A stretch of 64,000 nucleotides of DNA from the NCBI RefSeq assembly GCF_029962835.1, contig NC_080574.1, positions 23,100,001 through 23,164,000 of the forward strand. Reading direction: 5' to 3'. The position numbers were made by a program, and so were the translations under genes. The stretch comes from Magnolia sinica. Taxonomy: Eukaryota; Streptophyta; Magnoliopsida; Magnoliales; Magnoliaceae. Under the pieces are notes generated by a model, which worked only from the letters and a program-made list of their open reading frames with translations, was not told the origin of the DNA and ran no database searches. This document shows positions 1 through 12,124 of this stretch, in pieces. Positions within the stretch are counted from its first letter, which is position 1. The number at the start of each line of letters is the position of its first letter.

Positions 1-478
1 CCCATGACCAGCTCCTTGGCTGCCTCCATTCCTTGGTCTAAACTCCTGACCAACTGCCTGAGATTGGGCATCCTTCCCAGTGGTGGGGTTTGCCCTGAAG
101 GAGACCTCTATTTATTCAAGGTGTTTATCTATGCGTTGTTCCAAGTGCTTATTCAAGGACTCAACCTGCTGGCCTAACTTGGCCACTGTTTCTTGCAGTT
201 ACTCTATGTTTAGTGTGGGGTGCAAACCGAAACCACGACCCGTACATATGGGCATACACTGACTTACTCAACTTAAGGACCTGCTACGGCAAGTATATGC
301 GTCTAAAACTAAATGACCCTACGAGACTCTATATGAAGGAGACTACACACCGTTACTAAAATTCAGCTACATATATCAGGGACTACGGTTTTCTAGCAGC
401 TATATATGATGGACTGGGTGCATGAAGGACTCAAACAAACTAAACCCTAAATATGTGGTGAATTCCCCTACAAGAACC
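1..478 (-). mobile_element. Outer Ty3/gypsy fossil, internal part left of a nested insertion
   Basis: This stretch resembles the inner element's own internal region near 2960-3190 and 3700-3840, on the minus strand. It is the internal part of an older copy of the same chromovirus family that runs off the left edge of the window. It stops at 478, where a second copy is inserted, and resumes at 5062. It is fragmentary and broken. Confidence 0.75.
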
Positions 479-1688
479 TGATGCAGGACATGGAAAATTT
501 AAATATGATATGCAAGATTTCAGGCTTAGATCACACCAATTCAGAAACAATCACACAAATTCCACATCCCACATGAAAATCCAAACATTCAATTAAAGGG
601 GAATCTATGCGGGTCCAAGCCGACACAGGCTAGGACTGGACCAATAAAAATTAAAAACCAAACAATGTCAAAGGGAAATAAAATCAACTACTCATGCATA
701 AAAATCAGTCCCTAATCCAAAGGATTCCCTAATTTCAATTCAAGGAACCCTAAGGTGATAAAAAGGGGCAAATCAATTGGGGATCATGTAATCTAGGATT
801 AGGATTCATGAAAAAACGGCTATGAGAGGATAAAAACCTGAGCGAAAAGATGATCCCGCGTGTGGACAAGAACAATGGCCCAGATGGACGTGCATGTGAT
901 CCCGGCCGCACGTGTGTGGGGCCCACTATTCAGAAAAAGGCCACCTTGGCCCTGGTCGGCCAGGGATGGACTCCAAAATCCCCAAATCTCAGCTTGATCC
1001 GATGTACGGTTTGTGCGTGGTGCTCCGCCGAAGTTTCAGCTCGTCTGCGGGCCGAAATCTGGAAACCTGCTGTAATGAAGAAATCTGATGCAACAAAAGG
1101 ACAAATTCGAAGTACGGATGGTGAGGGAAGATGGAAAAAAAGGTGATGGAAGGTGGGGGTGAATGAGGATCGATGTGGCTTCGCACCACGGTAGTTAGCC
1201 CTTCAAAAAGTGAGGGCTTCGCACCCACTTTTGAATTCTTCCACAACTCACGAAGAGAGCAAAAAAATAAAGCAGGAATTTTTTTATTAACTTCAATGAA
1301 TGAAAAGAACTACAAGGGGTGCATATTTATAGGGAGAACCCTATACCCAAAAACTCGCACCATATGCGACACCTATTACTTGGCGATGAAGTAAACTAAA
1401 ATAAAAACTAAATAAGGAAATCTAAAGCGTTCACGATGTTCTAAATAATAACAATAAGCAAAACCTAAAATATAAAACCAATCCGACGAGTGGGCCACGA
1501 TCATAAGATCCCATGGTGGGCTTTTCTTGACTATCGGGCCACTTTTCTAAACCAAAACTTGACTTCTAGCTAGGAGGCCCTCCCTAGACGTCGTCATCGA
1601 GCCATATCGATGGTGGGTCCTCCTCCTACGTACGTACGTGCGGTGGGGGGGCGGCGTGAGTGTTCGTGTGCGCGTGATGTCCCCATCA
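479..1688 (-). repeat. 3' LTR of inner chromovirus
   Basis: This is the left-hand LTR, downstream on the minus strand. It pairs with 3851-5061 at about 97% identity by eye. It has TG...CA ends extended to TGATG...CATCA. A short purine-rich tract (minus strand) directly follows it at about 1689-1697, as expected for a polypurine tract. Confidence 0.9.
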
Positions 1689-1709
1689 ATTCTCCCCAGC
1701 TGCAAAGAT

Positions 1710-1895
1710 TTCGCCACTGGCGAAATAAAACTCCTGAACCGCTCCAGGATGTCAGGATCAAGTCTCTGAAGCTCCTCCTCAGTGAGCCACGTGCTGTCTG
1801 AAGCTGGGCGTAACTTCCATTTAACCACGTACTTCTGAAACCCGCCGTCCGACGTTGAAACTATCTGATGGTCTAGGATATCCTCTATTTCCTTT
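1710..1895 (-). other. Chromodomain-coding remnant of the chromovirus integrase
   Basis: The minus-strand translation shows a typical chromodomain: a start near EIEDILDHQ, a core with YVVKWK, and a STWLTEEEL helix before the end of pol. Chromodomains at the integrase C terminus define the chromovirus branch of Ty3/gypsy. Integrase C-terminal sequence lies further upstream on the minus strand, around 2560-2760 (motifs HEVVTDYKPR and PMSLSHRPS). The copy is a fossil. Confidence 0.8.
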
Positions 1896-1913
1896 TTGGG
1901 TGTGTGAAGGTTA

Positions 1914-2207
1914 GGTATGGGAAATAAAGGCTGGAAAAATGAGTCGGGAAGGATAGGTATGGGAGGTAGAGGCTGGGAAGATGGGTCGGGACGGGTAGGT
2001 ATGGGAGGTAGAGGCTGGGAACATGGGTCGGGACGGGTAGGTATAGGACGTAGAGGCTGGAAAAATGGGTTGGGAAGGGTAGATATGGAAAGTAGAGGCT
2101 GGGAAAATGGGTCGGGAAGGGTAGGTATGGGAGGTAGAGGCTGGGAAGAAAGGTTAGGAAAAGTAGATATGGGAGGTAGAGGCTGGGAAAATGGGTTGGG
2201 AAGGGGC
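1914..2207 (-). repeat. 42-bp tandem repeat, seven units, inside pol
   Basis: Seven units of exactly 42 bp start at 1914, 1956, 1998, 2040, 2082, 2124 and 2166. On the minus strand each gives a 14-residue proline-rich unit of the form SQPLPPIPTLPDPF. The array lies between the integrase C-terminal sequence and the chromodomain. Length in multiples of three keeps frame, so it is a proline-rich spacer of the ancestral polyprotein. Confidence 0.85.
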
Positions 2208-3214
2208 CATGGTTCAAGGGATAAATATGGAGAATTAGGATGGGTGGGCGAAGGGCCGGACAAATTATCAGTGGTCCCCTGAAAAGTAACTAAATCCTCC
2301 ATATCGGATGTGAAACTAATTCCCATGGAAGGTGGAAGATCTACCTCATACACATTGAGACCGTTTCGTTTTATAATTTTGATGGGTCCAGCGCTACACG
2401 CGTGTAACTTACGAACGGCCCTCGAAGGATACCGCTTGGGCCTGATGCAGACCATCACAGTCCCTAATATTGAATCCTTTGAAACATTTATTTTGGTCTT
2501 TAGAAAATGTGCAATGTTCATTATTAGTCATAATCTTCTGCCTGATTTCTTGATGCCATGAATGAATATGATACGCAAAAGACTCTGCAGACTCTGACGG
2601 CCTATGGGACAGTGACATAGGGACAAGATCAATAAGTTTCCTAGGTTTATAATCAGTAACGACTTCATGAGGACTTAGACCTGTGGACCTATCGACAAAA
2701 TTATTCAACGTAAACTCAGTTGTAGGTATTACGGTGTCCCATGTTCTGGTGTGCTCTATATCTCTCCTAGGGGACTCATCCGGTAGATCATCAGGGCAAA
2801 CATCACGAAACTCATCCACTACCAGAATGACCTCAGTGGGTAACTCTACACTAACATCTGGTGCACTCTCTCCAGTCACAAGGTTGCACATGTTGTACCC
2901 CTCAAAATAGTGGTCTTGATGTCCCTCATGGGGTGGGTACATGGGTGTACACCCATAACTGATTCCTTGGTCAACTTCATTCATTGGTCTATCCTTTAGG
3001 CCACCTACTTGAGATTGGACATCTACCCCAATGGTGGGGTTTGTCCTAGCGATGGTCTTTAGTCGGGTAATGCGTACATCAAGCTGTTCACAGCATTGGT
3101 TCATTTCCAAGTGCTTAATCATAGACTCCAACGTCTGAGATATCTTGTTTAGTGACTCGTGCAATTGTTCCATGTTTAGTGTAGGGTGCCAACCAAAATT
3201 CAACAATATAGTTG

Positions 3215-3710
3215 TCAAAATATAAGATTTTTATTATTATTTTTATTTTTTATTATTATTTTTTTTTAAGGAACAACCTAGTTTCAAAAAAACGAAAAAG
3301 GAAAGTCTCTAAGAAAAAGAAATTAGGAAAGTTTCTAAAAAAAAATAATTCTAAAAAGACAAATTAGGAAAGTTTCTAAAGAAAAACAACTTAGTTTCTA
3401 AAAACGAAAAAGGAAAGTTTCTAAAAACAAATTAGGAAAGTTTCTAAAGAAACAAATTAGGAAAGCTTCTAAAAAAAACAAATTAGAAAAGTTTCTAAAA
3501 AAAAAAACAACCTAGTTTCTAAAAAAAGAAACAGGAAAGTTTCTAAAAATAGAAAGTAAGTTAGTTTCTAAAAAGAAAAAGGAAAGGAAATTTGTTTCTA
3601 AAAAAAAAAAATAAATAAATAAATAAATAAGAAAAAAGGAAAGTTTTTAAACCTAGAAATAGAAAGCTAAGTTAATTTCTAAAATAATTCAAATAAGGGT
3701 ATAACAAAAA
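3215..3710. repeat. A-rich repeat tract in the retroelement leader
   Basis: About 500 bp of A-rich sequence repeats a core close to GGAAAGTTTCTAAA at irregular spacing of roughly 20-45 bp. It lies between the gag-side sequence (about 2960-3210) and the primer-binding side of the inner element. It looks like slippage-driven expansion in the untranslated leader. Confidence 0.7.
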
Positions 3711-3834
3711 ATTTCAGCAGCTTATGTTAGGGTTTATGGACCTCTAAACAACCATATATGATGAGTATTGATGCGTAATGGACATAAACAACCAAACCCT
3801 AAACATGTAATGAATTTCCCTACAAGAATCCTAG

Positions 3835-3846
3835 GCTTTGATACCA
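3835..3846 (-). other. Primer-binding site of inner chromovirus
   Basis: The minus strand reads TGGTATCAAAGC four bases inside the right LTR. This matches the 3' end complement of plant initiator tRNA-Met (TGGTATCAGAGC) with one difference, and it fixes the element's orientation. Confidence 0.85.
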
Positions 3847-3850
3847 AATT

Positions 3851-5061
3851 TGATGCAGGACATGGAAAATTTAAATATGATATGCAAGATTTCAGGCTTA
3901 GATCACACCAATTCAGAAACAATCACACAAATTCCACATCCCACATGAAAATCCAAACATTCAATTAAAGGGGAATCTATGCGGGTCCAAGCCGACACAG
4001 GCTAGGATTGGACCAATAAAAATTATAAACCAAACGATGTCAAAGGGAAATAAAATCAACTACTCATGCATAAAAATTAGTCCCTAATCCAAAGGATTCC
4101 CTAATTTCAATTCAAGGAACCCTAAGGTGATAAAAAGGGGCAAATCAATTGGGAATCATGTAATCTAGGATTAGGATTCATGAAAAAACGGCTATGAGAG
4201 GATAAAAACCTGAGCGAAAAGATGATCCCGCGTGTGGACAAGAACAATGGCCCAGATGGACGTGCATGTGATCCCGGCCGCACGTGTGTGGGGCCCACTA
4301 TTCAGAAAAAGGCCACCTTGGCCCTGGTCGGCCAGGAATGGACTCCAAAACTCCCAAATCTCAGCTCGATCCGATGTACGGTTTGTGCGTGGTGCTCCGC
4401 CGAAGTTTCAGCTCGCCTGCAGGCCGAAATCTGGAAACCTGCTGTAATGAAGAAATCTAATGCAACAAAAGGACAAATTCGAAGTACGGATGGTGAGGGA
4501 AGATGGAAAAAAAGGTGATGGAAGGTGGGGGTGAATGAGGATCGATGTGGCTTCGCACCACGGTAGTTAGCCCTTCGAAAAGGGAGGGCTTCGCACCCAC
4601 TTATGAATTCTTCCACAACTCACGAAGAGAGCAGAAAAATAAAGCAGGAATTTTTTTATTAACTTCAATGAATGAAAAGAACTACAAGGGGTGCCTATTT
4701 ATAGGGAGAACCCTATACCCAAAAACTCGCACCATGTGCAACACCTATTACTTGGCGATGAAGTAAACTAAAATAAAAACTAAATAAGGAAATCTAAAGC
4801 GTTCACGATGTTCTAAATAATAACAATAAGCAAAACCTAAAATATAAAACCAATCCGACGAGTGGGCCACGATCATGAGATCCCATGGTGGGCTTTTCTT
4901 GACTATTGGGCCACTTTTCTAAACCAAAACTTGACTTCTAGCTAGGAGACCCTCTCTGGACGTCGTCATTGAGCCAGATCAATGGTGGGGTCCTTCTTCT
5001 ACGTACGTACGTGCGGTGGGGGGGCGACGTGAGTGTGCGTGTGCGCGTGATGTCCCCATCA
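3851..5061 (-). repeat. 5' LTR of inner chromovirus
   Basis: The right-hand LTR is the upstream one on the minus strand. It pairs with 479-1688. It contains a TATA-like stretch (minus strand of GCCTATTTATAGGG near 4694-4707) suited to the element's own promoter. Confidence 0.88.
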
Positions 5062-6300
5062 GAACCCTAGGCTCTGATACCAAATTTGATGCAGGACATG
5101 AAATTTAAATATGATATGCAAGATTTCAGGCTTATATCACACTAATTCAAAAACAATAACATAAAAATTCCACGTCTCATACAAAAGTCCAATCCATTCA
5201 ATTAAAGGGGAATCTATATGGGTCCAGGCCTATACAGGTTAAGACTGGACTAATAAAAATTAAAACCAAACGATGCTCAAAGAGAAATAGAAATCAACCA
5301 CACATGCATAACAAACAGTCCCTAATCCAAGAGATTCCCCAATCTCAATTCAAGGAACCCTAGGGTGAAAAAAGGGACAAATAAATTAGGGCTAATGCAA
5401 ACTAAGGCTAGGGTTTAGGAAATAGGAAAACCTGACCCGCAGAAAGCTCCTGCGTGCAGATGGTGGCCCGGGGCTGACGCACGTGCGCGGCTGGGCTGGC
5501 CGCACGTGTGATGGAAGCCCGCCTCTCCAAAGTGACACCTAGGCCTTGGTTGGCCAGGGAAGACGTCCAACCCTCCAAATTTGACAACGATCCGACGTAA
5601 GGTCGAGGTGTAGTGCTTCGCCGAAGTTTCAGCCCTCCTACAGGTCTAGATTCTGGAAACTGACTGTAAGGGGATGAATAGCTGCAAAAGCTGGGAAATT
5701 CAAAGCAATAATGTTAATAGAAGATGAGAGATATGGATAGAAGATGGTAGGGGCGGATGGGGATAGATGTGGCTTCGCACCATGGTAGTTAGTCCTTCGA
5801 AAAGGAAGGGTTTCGCACCCACTTTTGAATTTTTCCACAACTCACTAAGAGAGTAGAAAAATAAATCAGTAATTTTTATTAAGCTTCAATGAATGAAAAG
5901 AACTACAAGGGGTGCCTATTTATAGGGAAAACCCTATACCCCAAAAACTCGCACCATGTGCGCAACCTATTACTTGGCGATGAAGTAAACTAAAATAAAA
6001 ACCAAACAAAGAAATCTAAAGCGTTCACGTCTAAATAATAACAATAAGCAAAACCTAAAATATGAAATGAATTCGATGAGTGGGTCACGATCATGAGATC
6101 CCATGATGGGCTTTTCTTGACTATCGGGCCCACCCTTTTGAATCAAAACTTCATCTTCTAGGTAGGAGGTCATCCTTGGACGTCGTCATTGAGCCAGATC
6201 GATGGTAGGGTCCTCCTCCTGCGTACGTACGTGCGTAGGGGTGGTGGTGTGCGTGCGCGTATAGGCGGCGTGCGCGCATGCGTGCACGATGTCCTCATCA
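5062..6300 (-). mobile_element. Outer chromovirus fossil: target duplication, primer-binding site and 5' LTR
   Basis: After the GAACC duplication, the minus-strand primer-binding site TGGTATCAGAGC (5071-5082) and a third LTR (5087-6300, TGATG...CATCA) follow. This LTR is visibly more diverged from the other two than they are from each other. It is the upstream end of the older element whose interior continues at 1-478. Its other LTR would lie left of the window. Confidence 0.85.
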
Positions 6301-6439
6301 TTTGGTCAAGAAAATGTAGTATGAATAAATTCTTTCTGCAACATAGACGTAGTATAAAGAACCCATAAGATTAACATTTTGTTCTTTTGAAAAGTGAAAT
6401 TTGTAATTGCCCCATCAAAACATTACAAAGCAGTATATT

Positions 6440-8420
6440 AGGGAGCAGGCCCAACTTGAAGGTGATCCTCTCATCACTCAAAGACAGAGGCCCGTCACTA
6501 AGGTGGAAATTTACAACCTATGAAGAGGATATGTAAGAATAGAAATAGAAAAGTCCAGAGAGCATCCATCTTCCAGCCTCAATTGCAGATTCCCCTAGTT
6601 TCCCAAGAGATCCCCTCTTAGAACTTTCTTAGAATTCATCTCTTGCAAGTGCCCAATTGATGATCATGTGAAAAATCATCCCCTGAATGCTTTCGAACAG
6701 GGAGCTCTTATACTAAAAAATCCTAGCATTTCTCTCTTTGCACACTCCCCGAAGGATCTCAGATATGCATTCTTCCAAACTTTTTTTTTTGTAGTCTGTG
6801 AATTGCCCCTCTAGCCATTCTGCCATGAGCCTATTGAGTAATTGAATATCCAGGCAATTCCAAATCAGGAGAAAAAGAAGGCCTGCACCTCCCCAGCCAA
6901 TGAGCACTGAAAGAATAGATGATCAGTCAATTCTTTTCATCAGATTTACACATTTTGCATCTATTTGGAAGTTCCATGTTCTGCTTCTTCAGATTATCTC
7001 AAGTGAGAATCTTGTTTGCCTTAGCAGCCCAAGCAAAAGCTTTAACATTTTGATTGGTATATATTGTTAACCAAAACTGTTGCTGTGTAGTTCTGATGCT
7101 GTAACTACAGGTGTGAATGAATGAATAATGACATAGCTTCCTGTGGTTTGTACATTGATTTTGGGATTGAACCGCCACTTCATGGGCAAACACTTTGAAC
7201 ATTAAAACTGATTTACATTTGATTTCACACCAATGCGGAACTGTTCTGTCAACTGCTACTCACTAATTGTCAACTCCAACTCATTACATCTTTATTATTG
7301 TAATTATTATTATTTCAGAGATACTGGCACTGCAAATTAGAGATGGAATCAAGTAAAAAACCAGTAATGTTTTACAGACTACGACAACTCAGACCAAAAT
7401 GCTTCAACATTATTAAGAGATGCACCGGCAAATGGCCTAAGAGTTAATGCCCTAGAAGCCCCACCTAACTTGGTCTTCCTGAACACCTTAGCAGTACTAC
7501 ATAACCAACTAGAAAAGCATCTAACATTGTGCTCCACTCAAATCGACGACAAACCTACGAGGAGTGTGAGATTCCACAAAATTCCCCCTCTAGAACCAGC
7601 TCCTCCTCCATGCCACACCAAGAAGGATCCAATTGACTTGGGCATCACCCAACATCAATGGAACAACTCAAAAAAAAACTCCCACAAACTGCCCTAGCAA
7701 ATTGGCAGTGCATGCTAAGTATCCCAAAGGCATAAATTGCATTCATTTGTGATCATCATCTGCCATTTCCAGAGGTTGTTGATGGTAAGCACTTTCCCTT
7801 TGCCCACTAACCAACCGAAGACAATAATCTGAAGACCAAAGTATGACCAGATGAATTCTGTCACTTCATGAGATTCCCTCTACGTAGGGGGCAAACCAAC
7901 AAATAGAAAGATCTAACTGAGAATCTGCCTGAATTTCCGGTCTCCTACCCAACTATCCGTATTAGACATGAGAGGAATTGGGCTGCAGAAGGTTCAACAA
8001 TCCCATCATCTCCAACTCTGTCATCCAAATTTTTGACAAGAGGGACTCGACCACATGGGCCCCAACACTTCAAAGCACTGGGAAACTAGCACCTTCTTGT
8101 CTGCCATGACCGAGGCAAGCCTGGGTAAGACAAAATTTAGTGCCTGTCAGCGCACCAAGTATCCTCCCAGAGGCGAGTGAGTGTTTTGTTGCCCTCCATA
8201 TGTGAGATTTCCTTTTTAAACAGCTCTGCAATTCTCAAGATTGCCTTCCAGCTGTGCCACCCTCTGTAGATCAATGAGGTTTTAGTGAACCAACCCAGAA
8301 CATCTTCTTGAAGTGTTATTGAATAAAAGGAATAATGAAAGAACACATAAAGTGCCTCTGGAACAGTCGATAGGACATTTAGGTTCGGATTTCATAGGAA
8401 GCTTGTGGGTCAGAACTTCA
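6440..8420 (-). mobile_element. LINE (L1-type) 3'-end remains, probably two copies
   Basis: Minus-strand translation gives pieces of the zinc-binding region that follows reverse transcriptase in plant L1 LINEs. Around 6713-7200 are FAWAAKANKILT, a Cys-rich stretch ending RCKMCK, and a later CKERNARIF. Around 7450-8350 are a second such region (NECNLCLWDTEHALPIC) and an upstream part reading LTRLWEDTWC. Frames are interrupted by stops and shifts. Because the zinc-binding region occurs twice, two truncated copies are likely. No target duplications were found. The family call is fair; the limits are approximate. Confidence 0.6.
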
Positions 8421-9293
8421 TCCGGTGATCATACATTTCAAAAAAAAAAAAAAAAAGAGTTGCTGAGCTCCGAGTGACTTGGCCCATTTTTGTGACTGGC
8501 TCCACACCAGTCTGGTCCAGGTTTTAAGACGCCACTTTACACTGTCTCAAGAGGTCCCAATAATCATCTTTATAGCCATGGAGTGAGCTGGTGATGGAGT
8601 ACTTTATTATTCTTTACCAACAATTGATGAGGTTCTAGATTGAATGGTATACTGATGTCCGCTTTGATGAGTAGAGTTTGTCAGTGCACTTGACAGCAAA
8701 AGGGTATGTGCCTTAGCTTTTAGGCCTTGTTTCTGCAGTTTTGGCTATGTTTCAGTTGAAACTGGTAACGGCCTTTTCATCCTGGAGAATGCATTGTGCC
8801 ACAGTATTAGTAGGAACATTTTGATTGAGCATTTCTAGACATTTGAATTTATTTTCTTTGGTGAACCATCTTTTTTTTAATTATCAGTGGACCATCTTTT
8901 ACTTCACTGTTGGATGGCTAGGACTGTTTGGGAGCATCTTTTTCGATTTTTGAGTTCGTTGAGTGATTAACAGGTTGGTTTCTTGGTGATTGCTGGCTGG
9001 ATGGAGGTCATTTCTGGCTAGGGGCAGAATAATCCGGAATCTGTTCCCATTCGCTAGGAAAGAGATGCTGGAATTGTTTTATGCAAATCTGCCACTATAT
9101 ACTCTCTTAAGCACTCAATTGCCTCTTTGGCTATTGAATGGGCCCTTCTCCCAGATTTTGACTGGAATTCCCTTGCTGAGCTTCGTAGTGGATGGGAGTA
9201 CATGGCTCTTGGGTGATTGTTTTCCTGGTTTTTTCAGCTCTTTCTTTGGAATGGCCTGTGTTTTGGTAGGCCTGTTTTTGTTTTTGACGTTGG
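8421..9293. other. Unassigned stretch, possibly upstream LINE sequence
   Basis: There is an A-run near 8439-8456 and otherwise mixed-composition DNA. An open frame of 181 codons (8990-9535) crosses into the next foldback element and shows no recognisable domain. It may belong to the plus-strand LINE seen at 9855, but this is not demonstrated. Confidence 0.35.
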
Positions 9294-9650
9294 CAAGGTA
9301 TTCCATAGCGGTAATGGTGGCCACCACTATTACCTTTATGATACAGGTTTTAACGGCTGTTACGGCCCCCGTAACAGCTGTTGCGATGTCTTTTTTTATT
9401 GAAAGAAAAAACCTGAAAAATCCGTTTATGCCCCATGACATTGAAAAAATAATAATCCGAAAAACCTGTATTTGCCCTGTAACAGACCATTACGGAGCTA
9501 TTACGGTCTTTATAGGGGGGGTAATAGGCTGTTAGTAGCGATTTCAGGTCATTTGTTCCATAACGGCTATTATGGCCGTTATGACCCCATAACGTGTAAC
9601 AATTGCCACCGTTACCTTTACGTAACGGCCTTTACAACACACAATGGACG
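9294..9650. mobile_element. CGTTACGG-rich foldback element, hAT-like, copy 1
   Basis: The left end CAAGGTATTCC pairs imperfectly with the inverse of the right end, and the body is full of inverted GTAACGGC-type words. It belongs with the clearer copy at 9945-10696. Flanks GACGTTGG and GACGGTAG match at 6 of 8 positions, weak support for an 8-bp duplication. The right end is uncertain by about 15 bp. Confidence 0.55.
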
Positions 9651-9854
9651 GTAGCATTGGCCGATGACAATAGAGTCGCCTTCTGTTATTGCCTTGTATG
9701 TTGTTCTTGTTTGGCTATTGAATGAATTCATCATGTTTCTTATGGTAGAACAATTGTTATTATTATTATTATTATTATAGGACAAACTAAGGTTTGGGCA
9801 TATGGTTAGTAGTTCCATTGGCTCTAGATATTGATTTCATGGCAGTTATGGTAT

Positions 9855-11160
9855 AGACACTTTGCTTGAGATGGAAGTGCCCATCCACCTGGAGTTGGAA
9901 ATTGAATTTTGACGGTTCTGCTCAGGGGAACTCGGCGCTATAGTCAAGGTATTCTGTATCAGTAATGGTGGTTGCGGTCATCGCCATTACTGATACGGGT
10001 ATTGGCCGTAACGGTTGATACGGGGGCGTAATGACCATTACAACTCCCATAATGGTTGATTTTTTTTTTTCCCCCGAAAAATTCTGAAAAAAAAAATACC
10101 TAGAAAATCCATACTAATGTAAATATTTCAAATATGTATTCATCTTTTGTTTTGAACATGTTTATTATAGCGTAACGGTCCACTCTTTGGTGAAAGTATT
10201 GTATTAGGTTGTTTGGCGAATTTATGAACATGGTTATGTATTTCTAATGTTTATACATCACAATCAAGCTCTAGAATTAAAAATCGGAAAAAAAAAAGGC
10301 ATATATACTACTTTTTTCAATTTTTTTTTTTAAAAAAAAGGCCCTCGGAGCTTCTATTTACCCAAATCACTTCAAGCTACGATTTTAATCTTAAAAACTA
10401 TAGTACAAGTAATCGAAATTTGCTGCATAATGATCTAGGAAAGTTTTCTGGAATGAAAAGTGGAAAATTGAGGAGAAAAAATGAATTTACACAGAAAAAA
10501 AAGTCGCATTTAAATTTATTTTTTATTTTTAAAAAAAAAACCGTTACAGGGGTAATGGCCATTACACCCCGTAACAGCTGATATGGTCCCAAAAAAACAA
10601 CCGCCCCATTTCACCTCCGTGTCACGTAACGGTCACGGCTGATACCTATACATATCAGCCTTTACGGCCATATTTCAACAGATATGGGACACCTTGGCTA
10701 TAGTAGAGGTGGCGTTCTAAGAGATGCAAGGGAGAATTGTGGTCTTTCTCTAAATTTACCTGTTGGTGAAAGGCAAGCATGGTTTAGGCCAGCTCTAAGA
10801 CAACGTTCAGGGATATTCCAATTGCTTTTCTGAACCCTTGATTTCTCAAAAGCAATACTTTGAATTTTATTTCACGGGCTTCCTCTGAGACATCCATGCC
10901 TTGAGTTTGTCACTTTTTGACGTGTCTAGGACGAACATTTTGTTTTTTCACACAAGCCAGTGATGTGGCCTGCCAATCAAAAGTGGCTGAGCCATTGGCC
11001 CTTTGTATCGGCAGTTTGTTCCCTATTGTTGATCTTTATCCCTTTTTGCTCAATAAAATTTCATTGATTTTAAAATCAGAGAGGAGGAATCCATGTTCTT
11101 TTATTCAGACTAACAGGTTGGTGGGAGCCTAGTGTTGTGTAGGCGTTCTCTCTTAGAGAA
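9855..11160 (+). mobile_element. LINE RNase H-domain and 3'-end remnant, interrupted by a hAT-like element
   Basis: Plus-strand translation just before 9944 reads KLNFDGSAQGNSA. After the insertion it continues from 10697 with GYSRGGVLRDARENCGLSLNLPVGE. This is the RNase H domain found at the C terminus of many plant L1 LINEs (KLNFDGS motif with its catalytic Asp, then G-GGVLRD). Degenerate sequence follows to about 11160. The insertion at 9945-10696 leaves matching sequence on both sides. It is a dead LINE copy, opposite in orientation to the LINE pieces at 6440-8420. Confidence 0.65.
9945..10696. mobile_element. CGTTACGG-rich foldback element, hAT-like, copy 2
   Basis: The element begins CAAGGTATTC and ends with the inverse of CAAGGTGTCC. 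Perfect 8-bp duplications GCTATAGT flank it at 9937-9944 and 10697-10704. An 8-bp duplication with C-A-starting short terminal repeats fits a non-autonomous hAT element. Both ends carry inverted TAACGG words; the middle is AT-rich with poly-A and poly-T runs. No coding capacity is seen. Confidence 0.78.
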
Positions 11161-11532
11161 ATTTGAGTATATTTTACAATAGCCTTTCCAATCCCTTGAT
11201 CATGGAGGGCAATCTTCTAATGTTATTTCCCAGGCCGCCTTCCAATCATTCTGTGTTGGGGTTTAGCATGTTTTCTAGGATATTTGAGAAATCACCTTTA
11301 GGATAAATATTTCATTTATTCATGCAGATGGAGAGGCAAATGATGTGATATAATCCTTTAGCAAAAGGTGTGAGCCACTGGGAATTTATTTGATCTCTGT
11401 ATTACCTCTGACGTGACATGCAAAAATATTTGGTTTTTTTCTCTTCTCTGACTCAGCTTCAACCCTAGGAAAATACTTGCACTAAAAATCTAATTTCTGA
11501 CTCCACTCCTTTGGTTGGAGCTGTAAACACAG

Positions 11533-11799
11533 GAAGAGGCTCTTCCAAATGATGAATGAACTTCCCACCATATTTGAGATTGTGACTGGGACTGCCAAAA
11601 AGCAACCAAGGGAGAAACCATCAGCCACCCCCAACAGCAGCAGCAAGAGCAAGTCAAGCTCGAAGACGGTGAGTCTCTGTGATTTACATTTTCAACTCCA
11701 CATGTCTCAGTCCCTCTATGTAATACTTTACATTGTAAACAGCAGAAGGTCAGATTGAATTGAATCTTAAAATCAGATAGTAACATTGCCATTCAAACA

Positions 11800-11889
<90 letters not shown>

Positions 11890-12124
11890 GCTCACCTGCG
11901 CACCTCATCACCTGTGATATGCGTGCAAAATCTGAACCATCCATGTGATGCAGCACCCCATGAAACACCCAGGGCCCAACTTTTACCCTGATCCTTGGGC
12001 CCTGGGGATTTCACAGGGTGCTACATCACGTGGATGGTTCAGATTTTGGGCTCATATCACAGGTGATGAGTTCTCGAAAAGTTCCTCACGAGTTTTCGTG
12101 AGAACTGGGGTGCAGGGGAGCATT

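Larger units (their letters stand above)
479..5061 (-). mobile_element. Inner Ty3/gypsy chromovirus fossil, with both LTRs and a shortened interior
   Basis: Two direct repeats of about 1.21 kb (479-1688 and 3851-5061) begin TGATG and end CATCA. They flank an interior of 2.16 kb holding the end of pol with a chromodomain. The flanking bases are a perfect 5-bp duplication, GAACC, at 474-478 and 5062-5066. A primer-binding site matching plant initiator tRNA-Met lies beside the right LTR, so the element reads on the minus strand. The interior is far shorter than in a full chromovirus, which usually holds 4-5 kb of gag-pol, so most of it is lost and the copy is dead. By eye the LTRs differ at about 2-3% of positions, suggesting insertion one to several million years ago depending on the substitution rate. 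Confidence 0.9.

Noticed and set aside
850-1146. Open frame of 98 codons, repeated at 4222-4518
   Set aside because: Both lie in the paired LTRs; the similarity comes from LTR duplication, not a gene.
8990-9535. 181-codon open frame
   Set aside because: It crosses into a foldback element and shows no domain or splice context.
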